In this document: piece by piece, positions 18,190 through 26,470 of the stretch
Position numbering within the stretch: the first letter of the stretch is position 1
Layout of the letters: the number at the start of each line of letters is the position of its first letter
Assembly: GCA_964420455.1 (NCBI GenBank)
Contig: CAYQTO010000005.1
Location: forward strand, 3,046 to 67,045
Direction of reading: 5' to 3'
Source of the DNA: CAYQTO01 sp964420455
GTDB taxonomy: Bacteria; Sumerlaeota; Sumerlaeia; SLMS01
Length of the DNA: 64,000 nucleotides
Notes under the pieces: model-generated
Database searches by the model: none
The model's input: only the letters and a program-made list of their open reading frames with translations
What the model was told of the DNA's origin: nothing
Program-made: the position numbers and the translations under genes

Positions 18190-19011
18190 CTATCGCGTGA
18201 GCTGCTCGGGCACCACGGGGCTCACCGGCGGGGCTGGCTGAAAAAAGTTCCCATCCCCGTCATCATCATCATCGTCATCATCGCCGCCGATGCCGAGGAT
18301 GTCGTCGCGGGCGTCATCGCTGATAAGGACGTAGGCGACCGCTCCGGCGGCGGCTGCACCACCGCCGATCGCCGCCCAGCGCCAGAACGGCGCCGCTTCG
18401 TCCCGGTCCTGCGAATCCTGGTTCCGGACCTCGCTCTGGGTCGGCTCGACTTCGGCAATCTGCAGGCCGGGCAGCGGGAAAGCTTCCCAACGGCCAAGGG
18501 GATCACGCACGAGGCGGATGACATCCGTGTGGCCCAGCACCGCCACCTGGGTTCCCGAGGCGGTATCACGGACCGCAAGCGTCCGGCCGGCGCCCGCCAC
18601 CCGAACCTCGTCGGGGCTGATGCGGCGAACGGCCATCATGCCCGGTTCGTCGCCAGCGGCCGCCTCAATCGCCAGCGATTCCACCCGCAGGATGGCCCCG
18701 TCACCGCCCTCGAAGCTCAAGGCTCCGTTGCCGCTCCGGAGCGTAACCGTCGTCGCCTCCTGGACTTCCGCCGCCGAATCGCTGTTGAGCAGCAGGGCGC
18801 TCCCTTGGGCCGTCTGGACGATCAGCGGCGCTGCCGTCGAGGCGATCCGGTCGCCAGCCTCGATGCCGGTCGTGGCATGGGCGCCGGGTTTGTGCTCCAC
18901 CCCCTGACGGACGATGCGATAGGGTGCGGGCGAATCCGCCGTTCCCACCATCCCGGCCGGGACAGAGGCGGCAAACAGCAGACAGGCAAGGACCGGGACC
19001 GTGGGCTTCAT
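18190..19011 (-). CDS. secreted FecR-like protein with C-terminal membrane segment and aspartate tract
   Basis: A 273-residue protein. An N-terminal signal peptide (PTVPVLACLLFAASVPAG) is followed by a beta-rich region with G-D-R-I-A-S-T, L-I-V-Q-T-A-Q-G-S-A-L-L-L and V-T-L-R-S-G-N-G-A-L-S-F, the pattern of FecR periplasmic domains, which sense or bind at the envelope. A glycine/alanine-rich segment (A-I-G-G-G-A-A-A-A-G-A-V-A-Y-V-L-I) may span the membrane, then eight Asp residues in a row and a proline-rich end. No FecI sigma factor or TonB receptor adjoins it, so a signalling role is only a guess. Confidence 0.65.
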   Translation of the reverse strand: MKPTVPVLACLLFAASVPAGMVGTADSPAPYRIVRQGVEHKPGAHATTGIEAGDRIASTAAPLIVQTAQGSALLLNSDSAAEVQEATTVTLRSGNGALSFEGGDGAILRVESLAIEAAAGDEPGMMAVRRISPDEVRVAGAGRTLAVRDTASGTQVAVLGHTDVIRLVRDPLGRWEAFPLPGLQIAEVEPTQSEVRNQDSQDRDEAAPFWRWAAIGGGAAAAGAVAYVLISDDARDDILGIGGDDDDDDDDGDGNFFQPAPPVSPVVPEQLTR

Positions 19012-19103
19012 GGCAGCTCGCTCGTGTGCGAAAAGTTCACCTACCGCATGGCATTCGCTTCCCGCCCTCCGGGTCCGTCAAGGCGAGAGTCGCGGCGGCG
19101 GTC

Positions 19104-20321
19104 CTAGATGGCGAAGTCGCCGGAGGGCTCGCGACGGGGCGTGTTTGATTCCCGGTCCCGCTGGAGGTTGTTCAGCTTGTACTGAAAGTAGGGTGTGAAC
19201 AGCTCCGGCTCGAGGAGGAAGGAGTCGTGCCCCTTGTCCGAATGCACGGTGATGTGCTGGTAATTGATCCTGTTGGTCTTCAAGGCCTCGGCGATTTCGA
19301 TCTGCTCCCCGGGGTAGAAACACACGTCGGAGTTGATCGAGAAAACGAGCCAGTCCTGGCCCTTGCAGCGGGCGAGGGCGCGGTTGGCGTTCCCGCTGGC
19401 GAGGTCCCGTGGAAGGTCGAACATCTGCCAGGCGTTGATGATCCTTAGGTAGGAGTTCGCGTCGAAGCGCTGGACAAATTTCCGCCCCTGGTGGATGATA
19501 TAGGATTCGACCTGGTGTTGGAGCCGGTAGCCGGAAAGGTAGTCGGTGGGCTGGATGATGGTCTTGCGGGCCCTTTGCTCCATGAGTGTCAGGGAGACGA
19601 AGCTCTTGTGGCTGATGATGCGTGCGAGGGTCAGGCCGGAGGTGGGCGGGTCGCCGTCGTAGTAGTCGCCGCCGCGGAAGTTTGGGTCCTCCTCGATGGC
19701 GTAGATCTGTTCGAAGTTGTAGGCCTTGGCGAGGACCGTTGCACGGAGGCCTGCCGCAATGGGGAACACCCCGAGGACGCGGCGGGGAAACCTTGCGGCG
19801 AAATCGATCGCGCAGAATCCCCCCAGCGAGGCACCCACCACGCCGGTCAGCGTCTGGATCCCGAGCTGGTCCAGCAGTCGGACGTTCGCGTTCACAATGT
19901 CGTGGATGGAGGGATAGGGAAAACGGCTGCCGTACGGCTTTCCGTCCGCAGGGTGGGGGCTCATCGGGCCCGTGGACCCGTAGCAGCCCCCCGGATAGTT
20001 CGCGCAGATGACGAAGAACCGGCGCGTGTCGAGCGCCCGATTCGGGCCAACGAAGCCATCCCACCAGCCCGCCTGGCATTCCGGCGTCCACAGCGGGTTG
20101 TCGCCAGGCCCCTCGGGGTCCTTCCCCGCCAGATTGGGCGAGCCGCTCAGCGCGTGAAACACCAGGATCGCATTGTCCCGCTGGGGGCTCAACGTCCCGT
20201 AGGTCTTGTAGCCGAGAACCAGCGGATCCGCCCGCGATCCGTCCTGGAAAAAGAACGGGTTCTCCTCCGACGAGATGGTCGAGAACTGAAACGGAACGTT
20301 GTCGACGGTTGTGTTGGGCAA
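19104..20321 (-). CDS. metX: homoserine O-acetyltransferase (MetX family)
   Basis: An alpha/beta-hydrolase that acylates L-homoserine with an acyl-CoA in methionine synthesis. YKTYGTLSPQRDNAILVFHALSGS is the family's N-terminal core. V-V-G-A-S-L-G-G-F carries the nucleophile Ser, N-S-D-V-C-F-Y-P the catalytic Asp and S-D-K-G-H-D-S-F-L the His. N-Y-P-G-G-C-Y-G-S-T-G-P is the usual oxyanion-side loop. Length is normal at about 405 residues. There is no ATG or GTG in the right place; I chose a TTG at 20321, and a few residues either way are possible. It stands alone, with phzF upstream on the same strand. Acetyl versus succinyl specificity is not decided here. Confidence 0.87.
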   Translation of the reverse strand: MPNTTVDNVPFQFSTISSEENPFFFQDGSRADPLVLGYKTYGTLSPQRDNAILVFHALSGSPNLAGKDPEGPGDNPLWTPECQAGWWDGFVGPNRALDTRRFFVICANYPGGCYGSTGPMSPHPADGKPYGSRFPYPSIHDIVNANVRLLDQLGIQTLTGVVGASLGGFCAIDFAARFPRRVLGVFPIAAGLRATVLAKAYNFEQIYAIEEDPNFRGGDYYDGDPPTSGLTLARIISHKSFVSLTLMEQRARKTIIQPTDYLSGYRLQHQVESYIIHQGRKFVQRFDANSYLRIINAWQMFDLPRDLASGNANRALARCKGQDWLVFSINSDVCFYPGEQIEIAEALKTNRINYQHITVHSDKGHDSFLLEPELFTPYFQYKLNNLQRDRESNTPRREPSGDFAI

Positions 20322-20419
20322 CTTGGGCGGACTCGGCCTGGATGGATAACCTTCAAGGGGGTTGGGGTATGGCGGCGTCGGGGATCCGGGGCAAAGAGAG
20401 ATTCCAGCCCCCGGCAGCC

Positions 20420-21199
20420 CTAGGTGCAGAGCGCCCCACGGACAACGGTCACCGCGCCACCAGTTAGGAAGACGCGGTCGCCCGCGAGGCGCACCCGCAG
20501 GGTTCCTCCGCGGCGCGAGGCCTGGTGCGCGACGAAGTCGACCTTGTCCAGCGCCTTTGCCCAGTACGGGGCGAGCACGCAATGGGCGGAACCGGTGACG
20601 GGATCTTCGGGGATGCCGCATCCCGGCGCGAAGAACCGCGAGACGAAGTCGATCTCCCCGCCAGCGGAGGCCGCGGTGACGATCAGCCCGCCGGGAATCA
20701 GGGAGGCGATTGGGGCCATGCGTGGGGTCAGGTCGCGGACGGTCTTGTCGCTGGCGACTTCCACCAGGGCCATCTCGCGCGACAGGCCGTAGTACATCGG
20801 CCGGGTGCCGAGGATCGACTCGAGTTCCCCGGGGATGACGGCGGTGCGGGGCGGGTCCGAGGGAAGGTCAATAGTGACGCCGTCGTCCTGGCGGCGGGCG
20901 ACGAGGGGGCCGCTCTTTGTGTGGAAGGTAACGTCGCCTGCGCGGCCCCGCTCGAACAGGACATGGGCCGAGGCCAGCGTGGCGTGGCCACACAGGTTGA
21001 CCTCGGTGGTGGGGGTGAACCAGCGCAGGTCGAAGGAGTCGTCGCTGCGGGGGGAGACGAAGGCGGTCTCGGAAAGATTCATCTCGGCGGCGACCTGTTG
21101 CATCCATTCGGGCTCGGCGGGATGCTCGAGGAGACAAACGGCGGCGGGATTCCCGGTAAAGGGTTCCGTGGCGAAGGCGTCGACAATCGTCAGGTTCAC
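20420..21199 (-). CDS. PhzF family isomerase/epimerase-like protein
   Basis: A 259-residue protein of the diaminopimelate-epimerase fold. IVDAFATEPFTGNPAAVC and the catalytic Glu in L-S-E-T-A-F are the family's N-terminal motifs; G-H-A-T-L-A-S-A-H and D-P-V-T-G-S-A-H-C complete the active site. GTG start at 21199. PhzF itself isomerises a phenazine precursor, but no phenazine genes are near, so the substrate is unknown, as for most of this family. Same strand as metX, 98 nt upstream of its start. Confidence 0.85.
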   Translation of the reverse strand: MNLTIVDAFATEPFTGNPAAVCLLEHPAEPEWMQQVAAEMNLSETAFVSPRSDDSFDLRWFTPTTEVNLCGHATLASAHVLFERGRAGDVTFHTKSGPLVARRQDDGVTIDLPSDPPRTAVIPGELESILGTRPMYYGLSREMALVEVASDKTVRDLTPRMAPIASLIPGGLIVTAASAGGEIDFVSRFFAPGCGIPEDPVTGSAHCVLAPYWAKALDKVDFVAHQASRRGGTLRVRLAGDRVFLTGGAVTVVRGALCT

Positions 21200-21271
21200 G
21201 GGGGTCGCCTTTCGGTTGATGTGGTGCGATCGGGCGTGAAGCGGTGGCCGCGAATCAAACGGAGACTTGTC

Positions 21272-23008
21272 ATGAGGGCATTGGCGGCGGCTGGGGTTGG
21301 GATGGTGCTGGCGTGGTGGGTTGCCACGGCATCGGGCGCTCCGGCCTTCGATGGCCTACTGGAGGCGCGCGCTGCGCCGGGGGCGGTGGCCCTTCGGTGG
21401 GAGCGCGCGGGGGGAGACGACCGTCGTGGTGCGGTCACCTACCGCGTCTATACAAACGACGGGCGCGGGTGGACCTTCGACCGCCCCGCCGCGGAGGTGC
21501 GCGGCACGGACCACGTCCTCACGGGGCTCGCTCCCGGGCGTCCCGTCGCCTTTCTCGTCCGTGCCCGCGACCGCTCGGGCGAGGACAACAACCGCCGCGT
21601 CCTCCGCGCCACGCCCACCCGCACCCTTCCCGTCGAGGAGTTCCGCGCCGTCTGGATCAACCGCTTCGAGTGGACCGGCTCCAGCGGCGAGCGCGTCGCC
21701 TCCGGGATCTCCTCCATGATGCGCACGCTCGGCCAGGGGCACTTCAACGCCGTGCTCTTCCAGGTGCGCGGCCAGGGCGACACGTTGTATCCCTCGCCCG
21801 AGGAACCGTGGTCCCCCCTCATGAAGGGCGACACGCGCGGTTATGACGCCGTGGCTCATGCGGTTCGCGAGGCCCATCGCAACGGCCTCCAGTTCCACGC
21901 CTGGATGAACCTCTCGGTGATCTGGCAGTCTGGGGCCAAGAGCCCCCCCGCCGAACCGCGCCATCCGTTTCACCGCTTCGCCAACGCGACACGTCCGGAG
22001 ACACGCAGGGGACTGATTCACGACGCCAACGGCCGCCCGGTCCAGTGGGGTGCCGACGGCTACGTGTGGCTGACCCACGGCAACCCGGAGGTGAACGCCT
22101 ACCTCCGCCGTCAGGTCCGCCACTTTCTCGAGCGCTACGAGGTCGATGGCCTTCACCTCGACGACCGGACCGGCAACCCCAACGGTGTTTCCCGCGACCC
22201 GTTGTCGGTGGCGCGATTCCGCGGCCCCGGAAACCCGGACCGGATCGCCGACTTTGGTGCCTGGCAACGGGACCAGCTGACCCGCTTCCTCCGGCGCCTC
22301 TACGTCGAATGCAAAATCGACGATCCGGCATTGCTCGTCTCCGCCGCGCCCTTCGGCATCGCGGAGAAGGACCGGATTCCCGGCTACGGAGGATTCAGCG
22401 ATGGGGCGAAGTTCGGCGTCGAGCCGGAGGCCTGGCTGCGTGCGGGGGTCCTCGACGTCCTTGTTCCGCAAATCTACTGGGACCTGCCCGATCCCGAGCC
22501 AAACTACGCCCGGCTCGTCCGTGACTGGATGCGCCACAACCAAAGCGGCCGCCCCATCTGGCCCGGGTCCGCCCTCGGAAGGTTCGGCGGCGAGCAGCCG
22601 CTCGTTCCCGTCCAGCTCCGCCACGTCGCCCTCGCCCGCGCCTACGGAGCCGGCGGAAACGCGTTCTACAACTACTCGGGTGCCAAGCCGACGGAATGGA
22701 TTTCCGCCGGTCGGCTCCTGTATCCGGCCCGTGCCCGTGTTCCCGTCCCTGCCCACATGCAACAGGGGCGCATCGGGCATATCGGCGGGACGATCGTGGA
22801 CGGGACCGGCCGTCCGGTGGTCGATGCCTGGATCCGGATCCAGGGGGATCCGGTAACGTACCTGAGTTGTGGGGACGGTTTCTTTGCGGTGCCGGGCAAG
22901 GCGCCCGGTGTCTATACGCTCGAGGTGCGATCCGGCTCCTCCGGGACCGTTGTCCGGGTGCCGGTACGTCCCGGATCCGTCGTACGCCCCCGCATCGTTC
23001 TCGATTGA
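21272..23008 (+). CDS. secreted GHL10 (DUF187-type) glycoside-hydrolase-like protein with FN3 domain
   Basis: A 578-residue exported protein. It has a signal peptide (residues 1-24), then a fibronectin-III-like domain (about 28-110, A-P-G-A-V-A-L-R-W ... Y-R-V-Y-T). Next is a TIM-barrel GHL10 domain from E-E-F-R-A-V-W-I-N-R-F to about residue 480, with FNAVLFQVRGQGDTLYPS and V-D-G-L-H-L-D-D-R as the usual motifs. A C-terminal carboxypeptidase-regulatory-like domain begins G-T-I-V-D-G-T-G-R-P-V. GHL10 relatives act on peptidoglycan-related or other surface glycans. GGAG lies 9 nt before the ATG at 21272. Two GTCTATAC words are read V-Y-T. The stop abuts the convergent flavoprotein gene. Confidence 0.86.
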   Translation: MRALAAAGVGMVLAWWVATASGAPAFDGLLEARAAPGAVALRWERAGGDDRRGAVTYRVYTNDGRGWTFDRPAAEVRGTDHVLTGLAPGRPVAFLVRARDRSGEDNNRRVLRATPTRTLPVEEFRAVWINRFEWTGSSGERVASGISSMMRTLGQGHFNAVLFQVRGQGDTLYPSPEEPWSPLMKGDTRGYDAVAHAVREAHRNGLQFHAWMNLSVIWQSGAKSPPAEPRHPFHRFANATRPETRRGLIHDANGRPVQWGADGYVWLTHGNPEVNAYLRRQVRHFLERYEVDGLHLDDRTGNPNGVSRDPLSVARFRGPGNPDRIADFGAWQRDQLTRFLRRLYVECKIDDPALLVSAAPFGIAEKDRIPGYGGFSDGAKFGVEPEAWLRAGVLDVLVPQIYWDLPDPEPNYARLVRDWMRHNQSGRPIWPGSALGRFGGEQPLVPVQLRHVALARAYGAGGNAFYNYSGAKPTEWISAGRLLYPARARVPVPAHMQQGRIGHIGGTIVDGTGRPVVDAWIRIQGDPVTYLSCGDGFFAVPGKAPGVYTLEVRSGSSGTVVRVPVRPGSVVRPRIVLD

Positions 23009-24025
23009 TTATCCGGCCAAGGCCCGCCGCCGCGACAGAATCTCCTGCACCCGTGGAAGGATCAGCTCCCCGTGGTGCCGGCTGTTCTCGATGAACACGT
23101 GGCCGCTGATGTTGCCGAAGGTGATGACGCCGCAGACAAAGAGGCCGGGAACGTTGGACTCGAGCGTGGCCATGTCGTGCGCCGGGCGGTTGGAGCCTTC
23201 CTCGAGATCGATGCCGATCGACCGCAGGAAGCCCACTGGCGGGTCGTAACCCAGCATCGGCAACACGACGTCATTTTCGATCGTCTCGATCCGGCCGGAC
23301 TCGGTCTCGATATCCACCGTGTCCCAGCCGATGCGATGCACATGGGATCCGAGAAAGGCGCGGATCTCGCTGTTCTTGATGCGATTTTCAATGTCCGGAC
23401 GGAGCCAGTATTTCAGGCCGCGGCCGGTGAACTCCTTGCGGCGATAGCTGAGGGTGACTTCGGCGCCGTTGCGCCAGAGGGTGAGCGCCGTTTCCACGGC
23501 GGAGTTCCGCCCGCCCACCACCAGCACCCGCCGCCCGACGTAGTCGTGTGGCTCGGTGAAGCGATAGCAGACCTTGGGCAAGTCGGCCCCCGGCACCTCG
23601 AGCTTTCGCGGCGCCTCCCACGCACCAACGGCGGCCACCACCGTCGCGGCGCGCACCACCTCGGGCGGACGTCCCTCCCGCGTGATCGTCACGTCGAACA
23701 CTTCGTCCTCTCGTCGCTGGACCGCCGTCACCGGTCTATAAGTATAGACAGGAATCCTGTGGAACTTTGCAAACTGGACAAGGTAATCGAGGTATTGCTG
23801 GCGGGTGGGCTTGTCCTCCGCATTCTGGATGGGAAAGCCGGCGAGCTCCAGGTTCTCGTTGGTGGAGAAGAAGCGCATGAATGTGGGGTAGCGGGCGATG
23901 TGTTCCGCAATGGGGCCCTTTTCGTAGACGGCGACGTTGAGCCTCGCCGCCTGGAGGGTATGGGCCACGGCGAGCCCCGCCGGCCCGGCGCCAATGATGA
24001 GTGTATCGAGAAGGTGATCAGCCAT
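23009..24025 (-). CDS. ypdA: YpdA-family FAD/NAD(P)-dependent oxidoreductase
   Basis: A 338-residue flavoprotein. D-T-L-I-I-G-A-G-P-A-G-L-A is the FAD dinucleotide-binding motif at residues 6-18 and R-V-L-V-V-G-G-R-N-S-A-V-E-T-A is the NAD(P)H motif. F-V-C-G-V-I-T near the end is the FAD ribityl motif. No redox-active C-x-x-C is present, as in YpdA (bacillithiol-disulfide reductase) rather than thioredoxin reductase. I saw no bacillithiol synthesis gene here. ATG at 24025; the open extension to 24163 lacks family sequence. V-Y-T-Y-R-P is encoded by the palindrome at 23734-23749. Confidence 0.8.
   Translation of the reverse strand: MADHLLDTLIIGAGPAGLAVAHTLQAARLNVAVYEKGPIAEHIARYPTFMRFFSTNENLELAGFPIQNAEDKPTRQQYLDYLVQFAKFHRIPVYTYRPVTAVQRREDEVFDVTITREGRPPEVVRAATVVAAVGAWEAPRKLEVPGADLPKVCYRFTEPHDYVGRRVLVVGGRNSAVETALTLWRNGAEVTLSYRRKEFTGRGLKYWLRPDIENRIKNSEIRAFLGSHVHRIGWDTVDIETESGRIETIENDVVLPMLGYDPPVGFLRSIGIDLEEGSNRPAHDMATLESNVPGLFVCGVITFGNISGHVFIENSRHHGELILPRVQEILSRRRALAG
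23734..23749. repeat. inverted pair of the GTCTATAC word
   Basis: The plus strand reads GTCTATAAGTATAGAC: two 7-nt arms GTCTATA and TATAGAC around AG. One arm is an exact copy of the interspersed word, the other has one changed end base. It lies inside the YpdA-like gene, whose strand reads GTC TAT ACT TAT AGA C with uncommon Tyr and Arg codons. Confidence 0.8.
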
Positions 24026-24166
24026 ATCCTGAATGTTGCCTGGGGAAGTTGGGGAAACCGGCGGCTTCCGTTTCTGTCGTGGGGCAAAATCCTTGCCCGG
24101 GAAGCCTCGGCGGGCCAAATGGACTGGCTGACGGAAAACCATCTCCGGCGCAAAGGAAAGCACACC

Positions 24167-25363
24167 ATGGAATTTTCACGGCGGATTCAATCGGGTGTCC
24201 TCGCCTTGCTCGCGGTTACCGGTGCGCCCGCGCAAACCGTGCTGATCGAGGCCGACGTGGCCGGCGAGAATAACGAGTTTTACGAGGAGGTCTCGGGCGC
24301 CTGGGTCGAGGACGACGCGCCCCTGCGCGGCGAAGGTCTCAAGGAAGGTCTGCGCGCCCGCGCCGTCCGCGCCGCCGCGGGCAACCTTGCCGGCACCGTC
24401 GCCTTCACCCCTGTCCTCCCCCTACCCGGTACCTACACGGTCGACATCATCTATCCGGAAACGGCCAATGCCCGTGCCGTAACCGTGACGCTCGAAGGCG
24501 ACAACTACCAGGAAAGCCGGGCCATCACCGTCGGCCAGTTCCCGAACGAGTGGCTGCGTGTGGGCGAGATTCCTGTAGGGTCCGCCGAGGATGTCACGCT
24601 GCGGTTTTTCCTCGGCTCTTCCGAGGTTCCCTTCACGCCGGCCCGCCCGTATGCCTTCGCCATCGGCGCCGCCCGATTCTCGCTCGACAGTCCGCAGGCA
24701 AACCTCGCGCTGATGCCTTCCGGAAACGACACCCCGACGCCGATGACCGCTCCGCAGCCGGGTGATGTCGCCAGCCCCTTCGATGCACCGGCCAGCAGTG
24801 TCCCCGAAAGCCCCTTCAACGAGCCGGCTCCGGAACCGGTCCAGTCACCCTTCAGCGCCCCCGGCCGCGCCCCGGCTGCCGATCCCTTCGACGCCCCCGG
24901 CCGCACGACCCTTCGCGACCCTGCCTCCGAAGGCGCCGTCATCTCCGAGGAGATGGTCCAGCAGCCTGTTACCATTGGGTCGCCCCCCTCCGCGGCGCCC
25001 GCCTCCATGGCCAGTGCGCTCCCCCCGGCGCGCCTCCACGACAGCCTCGATGCCGCCAAGGCTGCCGCCGTCCAGTCCCGTCGCCCGGTTCTCCTCCTCT
25101 TCAGCGGCGACAACTTCGCCTCCGAGCAATTCGAATCCATCCTCGCCACCGACCGCGTCCGCAGCGAGCTCGCCCGGTTCGAGGTCGTCCGCCTCGACTA
25201 TCGCGACAACCGCCCCCTCGCTCGCCGGTACGCTGTCGACCGATATCCGTATACCGTCGTGCTCAACCCCGCCGGCTACACGGTCGGCCACGTCGCGCCG
25301 ATCCTCCAACCCCTTGAACTCGCGCGGGAACTCACCACCTACACCCAATCGATCTCTTTCTGA
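24167..25363 (+). CDS. secreted protein with beta-sandwich domain, proline-rich linker and degenerate thioredoxin fold
   Basis: A 398-residue exported protein, signal peptide residues 1-23. Residues about 25-165 form a beta-sandwich-like domain (PLPGTYTVDIIYPETANARAV) of the type seen in carbohydrate-binding modules. Residues about 185-285 are a low-complexity linker with repeated S/D-P-F-D/N-A/E-P. The last 110 residues match a thioredoxin-like fold (RRPVLLLFSGDNFASEQF ... VVRLDYRDNRPLARRYAVDRYPYTVV), but the C-x-x-C site reads G-D-N-F and the cis-Pro survives in Y-P-Y-T-V. It cannot do disulfide chemistry. Two nucleotides separate it from sirB1. A surface assembly role is inference. Confidence 0.7.
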   Translation: MEFSRRIQSGVLALLAVTGAPAQTVLIEADVAGENNEFYEEVSGAWVEDDAPLRGEGLKEGLRARAVRAAAGNLAGTVAFTPVLPLPGTYTVDIIYPETANARAVTVTLEGDNYQESRAITVGQFPNEWLRVGEIPVGSAEDVTLRFFLGSSEVPFTPARPYAFAIGAARFSLDSPQANLALMPSGNDTPTPMTAPQPGDVASPFDAPASSVPESPFNEPAPEPVQSPFSAPGRAPAADPFDAPGRTTLRDPASEGAVISEEMVQQPVTIGSPPSAAPASMASALPPARLHDSLDAAKAAAVQSRRPVLLLFSGDNFASEQFESILATDRVRSELARFEVVRLDYRDNRPLARRYAVDRYPYTVVLNPAGYTVGHVAPILQPLELARELTTYTQSISF

Positions 25364-25365
25364 CC

Positions 25366-26223
25366 ATGGAGGACGACGAGGTCCAGAAGGACCCCACGCT
25401 CGAGTTGTTCCGCCGCTCGCTTGACGACCTCGACTCGTCCCGGGGGTTCTTCCGTGCGGCCCTCTATGTCTCCACCGTTCAGGAGTTTCCCAAGCCTGCC
25501 GGCTGGGAAGCAGAGACGTTCTCGCGACTCGAAGGACTCATCGAAAATGCCCGCCACGCCCTTACCCTGCCCCCGGAGGGTCCCCGCGGGGCGGCCGACC
25601 TCGATGCCTTTGTCCACTGGTTCACCGACGAGGAGAGGTTTCACGGCAATCGGGAGTCCTATCAGGATCCCCTCAACAGCTGCCTCGATGCGGTGCTGGA
25701 GCGGCGCATGGGCCTGCCCATTACGCTTTCGGTGCTGTTCGTGACGATTGCCCGCGAGGCCGGCTTCGATGCCTACGGGGTCGGCGCGCCCGGCCACTTT
25801 CTTGTCGGCATCGACCTGCCATCGGACCGCGTCTATCTCAGCCCCTTCGATGGCGCGGTCATGATGGATCGGGACAACGCCGCCGAATACATTGCCCAGA
25901 TGACCGGCCTCGACATCCTGGATGTCCGGCCGACGCTCCGCCGCACCCCGGCCGACGAGATCATCGGCCGCATGCTCAACAACCTCAAGGTTGCCTACGC
26001 CAACGAGGGCGACATCGATCGGTTGTTGCGGACCCTCGATTATCTCCTGGAACTCACGCCCGATAACCTGACCGAGCTGCGCAATCGGGGGCTGATCCTC
26101 CTGCGCAAGGGGGAGAAACGCCGCGGCGCCGAGGATCTCCTGCAATACATACGGCGCCATCCAGAGCCGGACGACCTGGAAATCATCAGCCGCGAGGCCC
26201 GCCGCGCCCTCGACTCCGACTAG
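25366..26223 (+). CDS. SirB1 family protein (transglutaminase-like domain plus TPR)
   Basis: A 285-residue cytoplasmic protein. The central region (Y-x-D-P-L-N-S-C-L-D-A-V-L-E-R-R-M-G-L-P-I-T-L-S) is the SirB1 core, with conserved Cys, and G-V-G-A-P-G-H-F-L-V-G carries the conserved His. C-terminal residues about 205-275 contain TPR-type helices (LLELTPDNLTELRNRGLILL). Family function is not established; homologues often sit near prfA or prmC, which is not so here. The ATG follows the preceding stop by 2 nt, so the two are probably co-transcribed. Confidence 0.85.
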   Translation: MEDDEVQKDPTLELFRRSLDDLDSSRGFFRAALYVSTVQEFPKPAGWEAETFSRLEGLIENARHALTLPPEGPRGAADLDAFVHWFTDEERFHGNRESYQDPLNSCLDAVLERRMGLPITLSVLFVTIAREAGFDAYGVGAPGHFLVGIDLPSDRVYLSPFDGAVMMDRDNAAEYIAQMTGLDILDVRPTLRRTPADEIIGRMLNNLKVAYANEGDIDRLLRTLDYLLELTPDNLTELRNRGLILLRKGEKRRGAEDLLQYIRRHPEPDDLEIISREARRALDSD

Positions 26224-26265
26224 GCCGGCCGACCCCTCCCGCCCCGGACCTGTTGGAAAAGGAAA

Positions 26266-26292
26266 AGCCCCCCGGCATGGCGCCGGGGGGCT
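26266..26292 (-). terminator. Rho-independent terminator for minus-strand transcription
   Basis: A perfect 11-bp stem (AGCCCCCCGGC / GCCGGGGGGCT) with a 5-nt loop. On the minus strand it is followed by the T-rich tail TTTTCCTTTT. It therefore serves transcripts coming from speA, beyond a short open frame. It may also slow the convergent sirB1 transcript. Confidence 0.8.
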
Positions 26293-26318
26293 GATGGTTC
26301 CTGGGATTGGCTGAGCGC

Positions 26319-26432
26319 TTACTCGAAAGTATTCCAGTCGCGCACGTCGGTGGTGCCCGACTCGATCGTGGAGACGGTCAGGAGGTCGGTCTCGAAGTCG
26401 ACCGAGACGCCGGCGGCCTCGTGTTCGATCAC
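26319..26432 (-). other. small open frame between speA and its terminator (possible speA tail or remnant)
   Basis: The frame ends in TAA at 26321-26319 and is open back to 26549, overlapping the speA end in another frame. Its last 37 residues from a GTG at 26432 read like real protein (V-I-E-H-E-A-A-G-V-S-V-D-F-E-T-D ... D-W-N-T-F-E), and the upstream residues D-E-R-A-R-V-I-D-S-D-K-G are also natural-looking. A single frameshift would join it to speA. It could be a tiny gene, a decayed gene end, or chance. Confidence 0.3.
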
Positions 26433-26470
26433 GATGCCGAGGTCCGTCGCCGTGCCCTTGTCGCTGTCGA

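Noticed and set aside
18241..18300. CAT/CGT trinucleotide repeat as a microsatellite or phase-variable tract
   Set aside because: It encodes the Asp run of the FecR-like protein with mixed codons; not a pure repeat.
20525..23008. An 827-residue version of the GHL10 protein
   Set aside because: The extra N-terminus lies opposite the PhzF gene. The ATG at 21272 has a ribosome-binding site and a good signal peptide.
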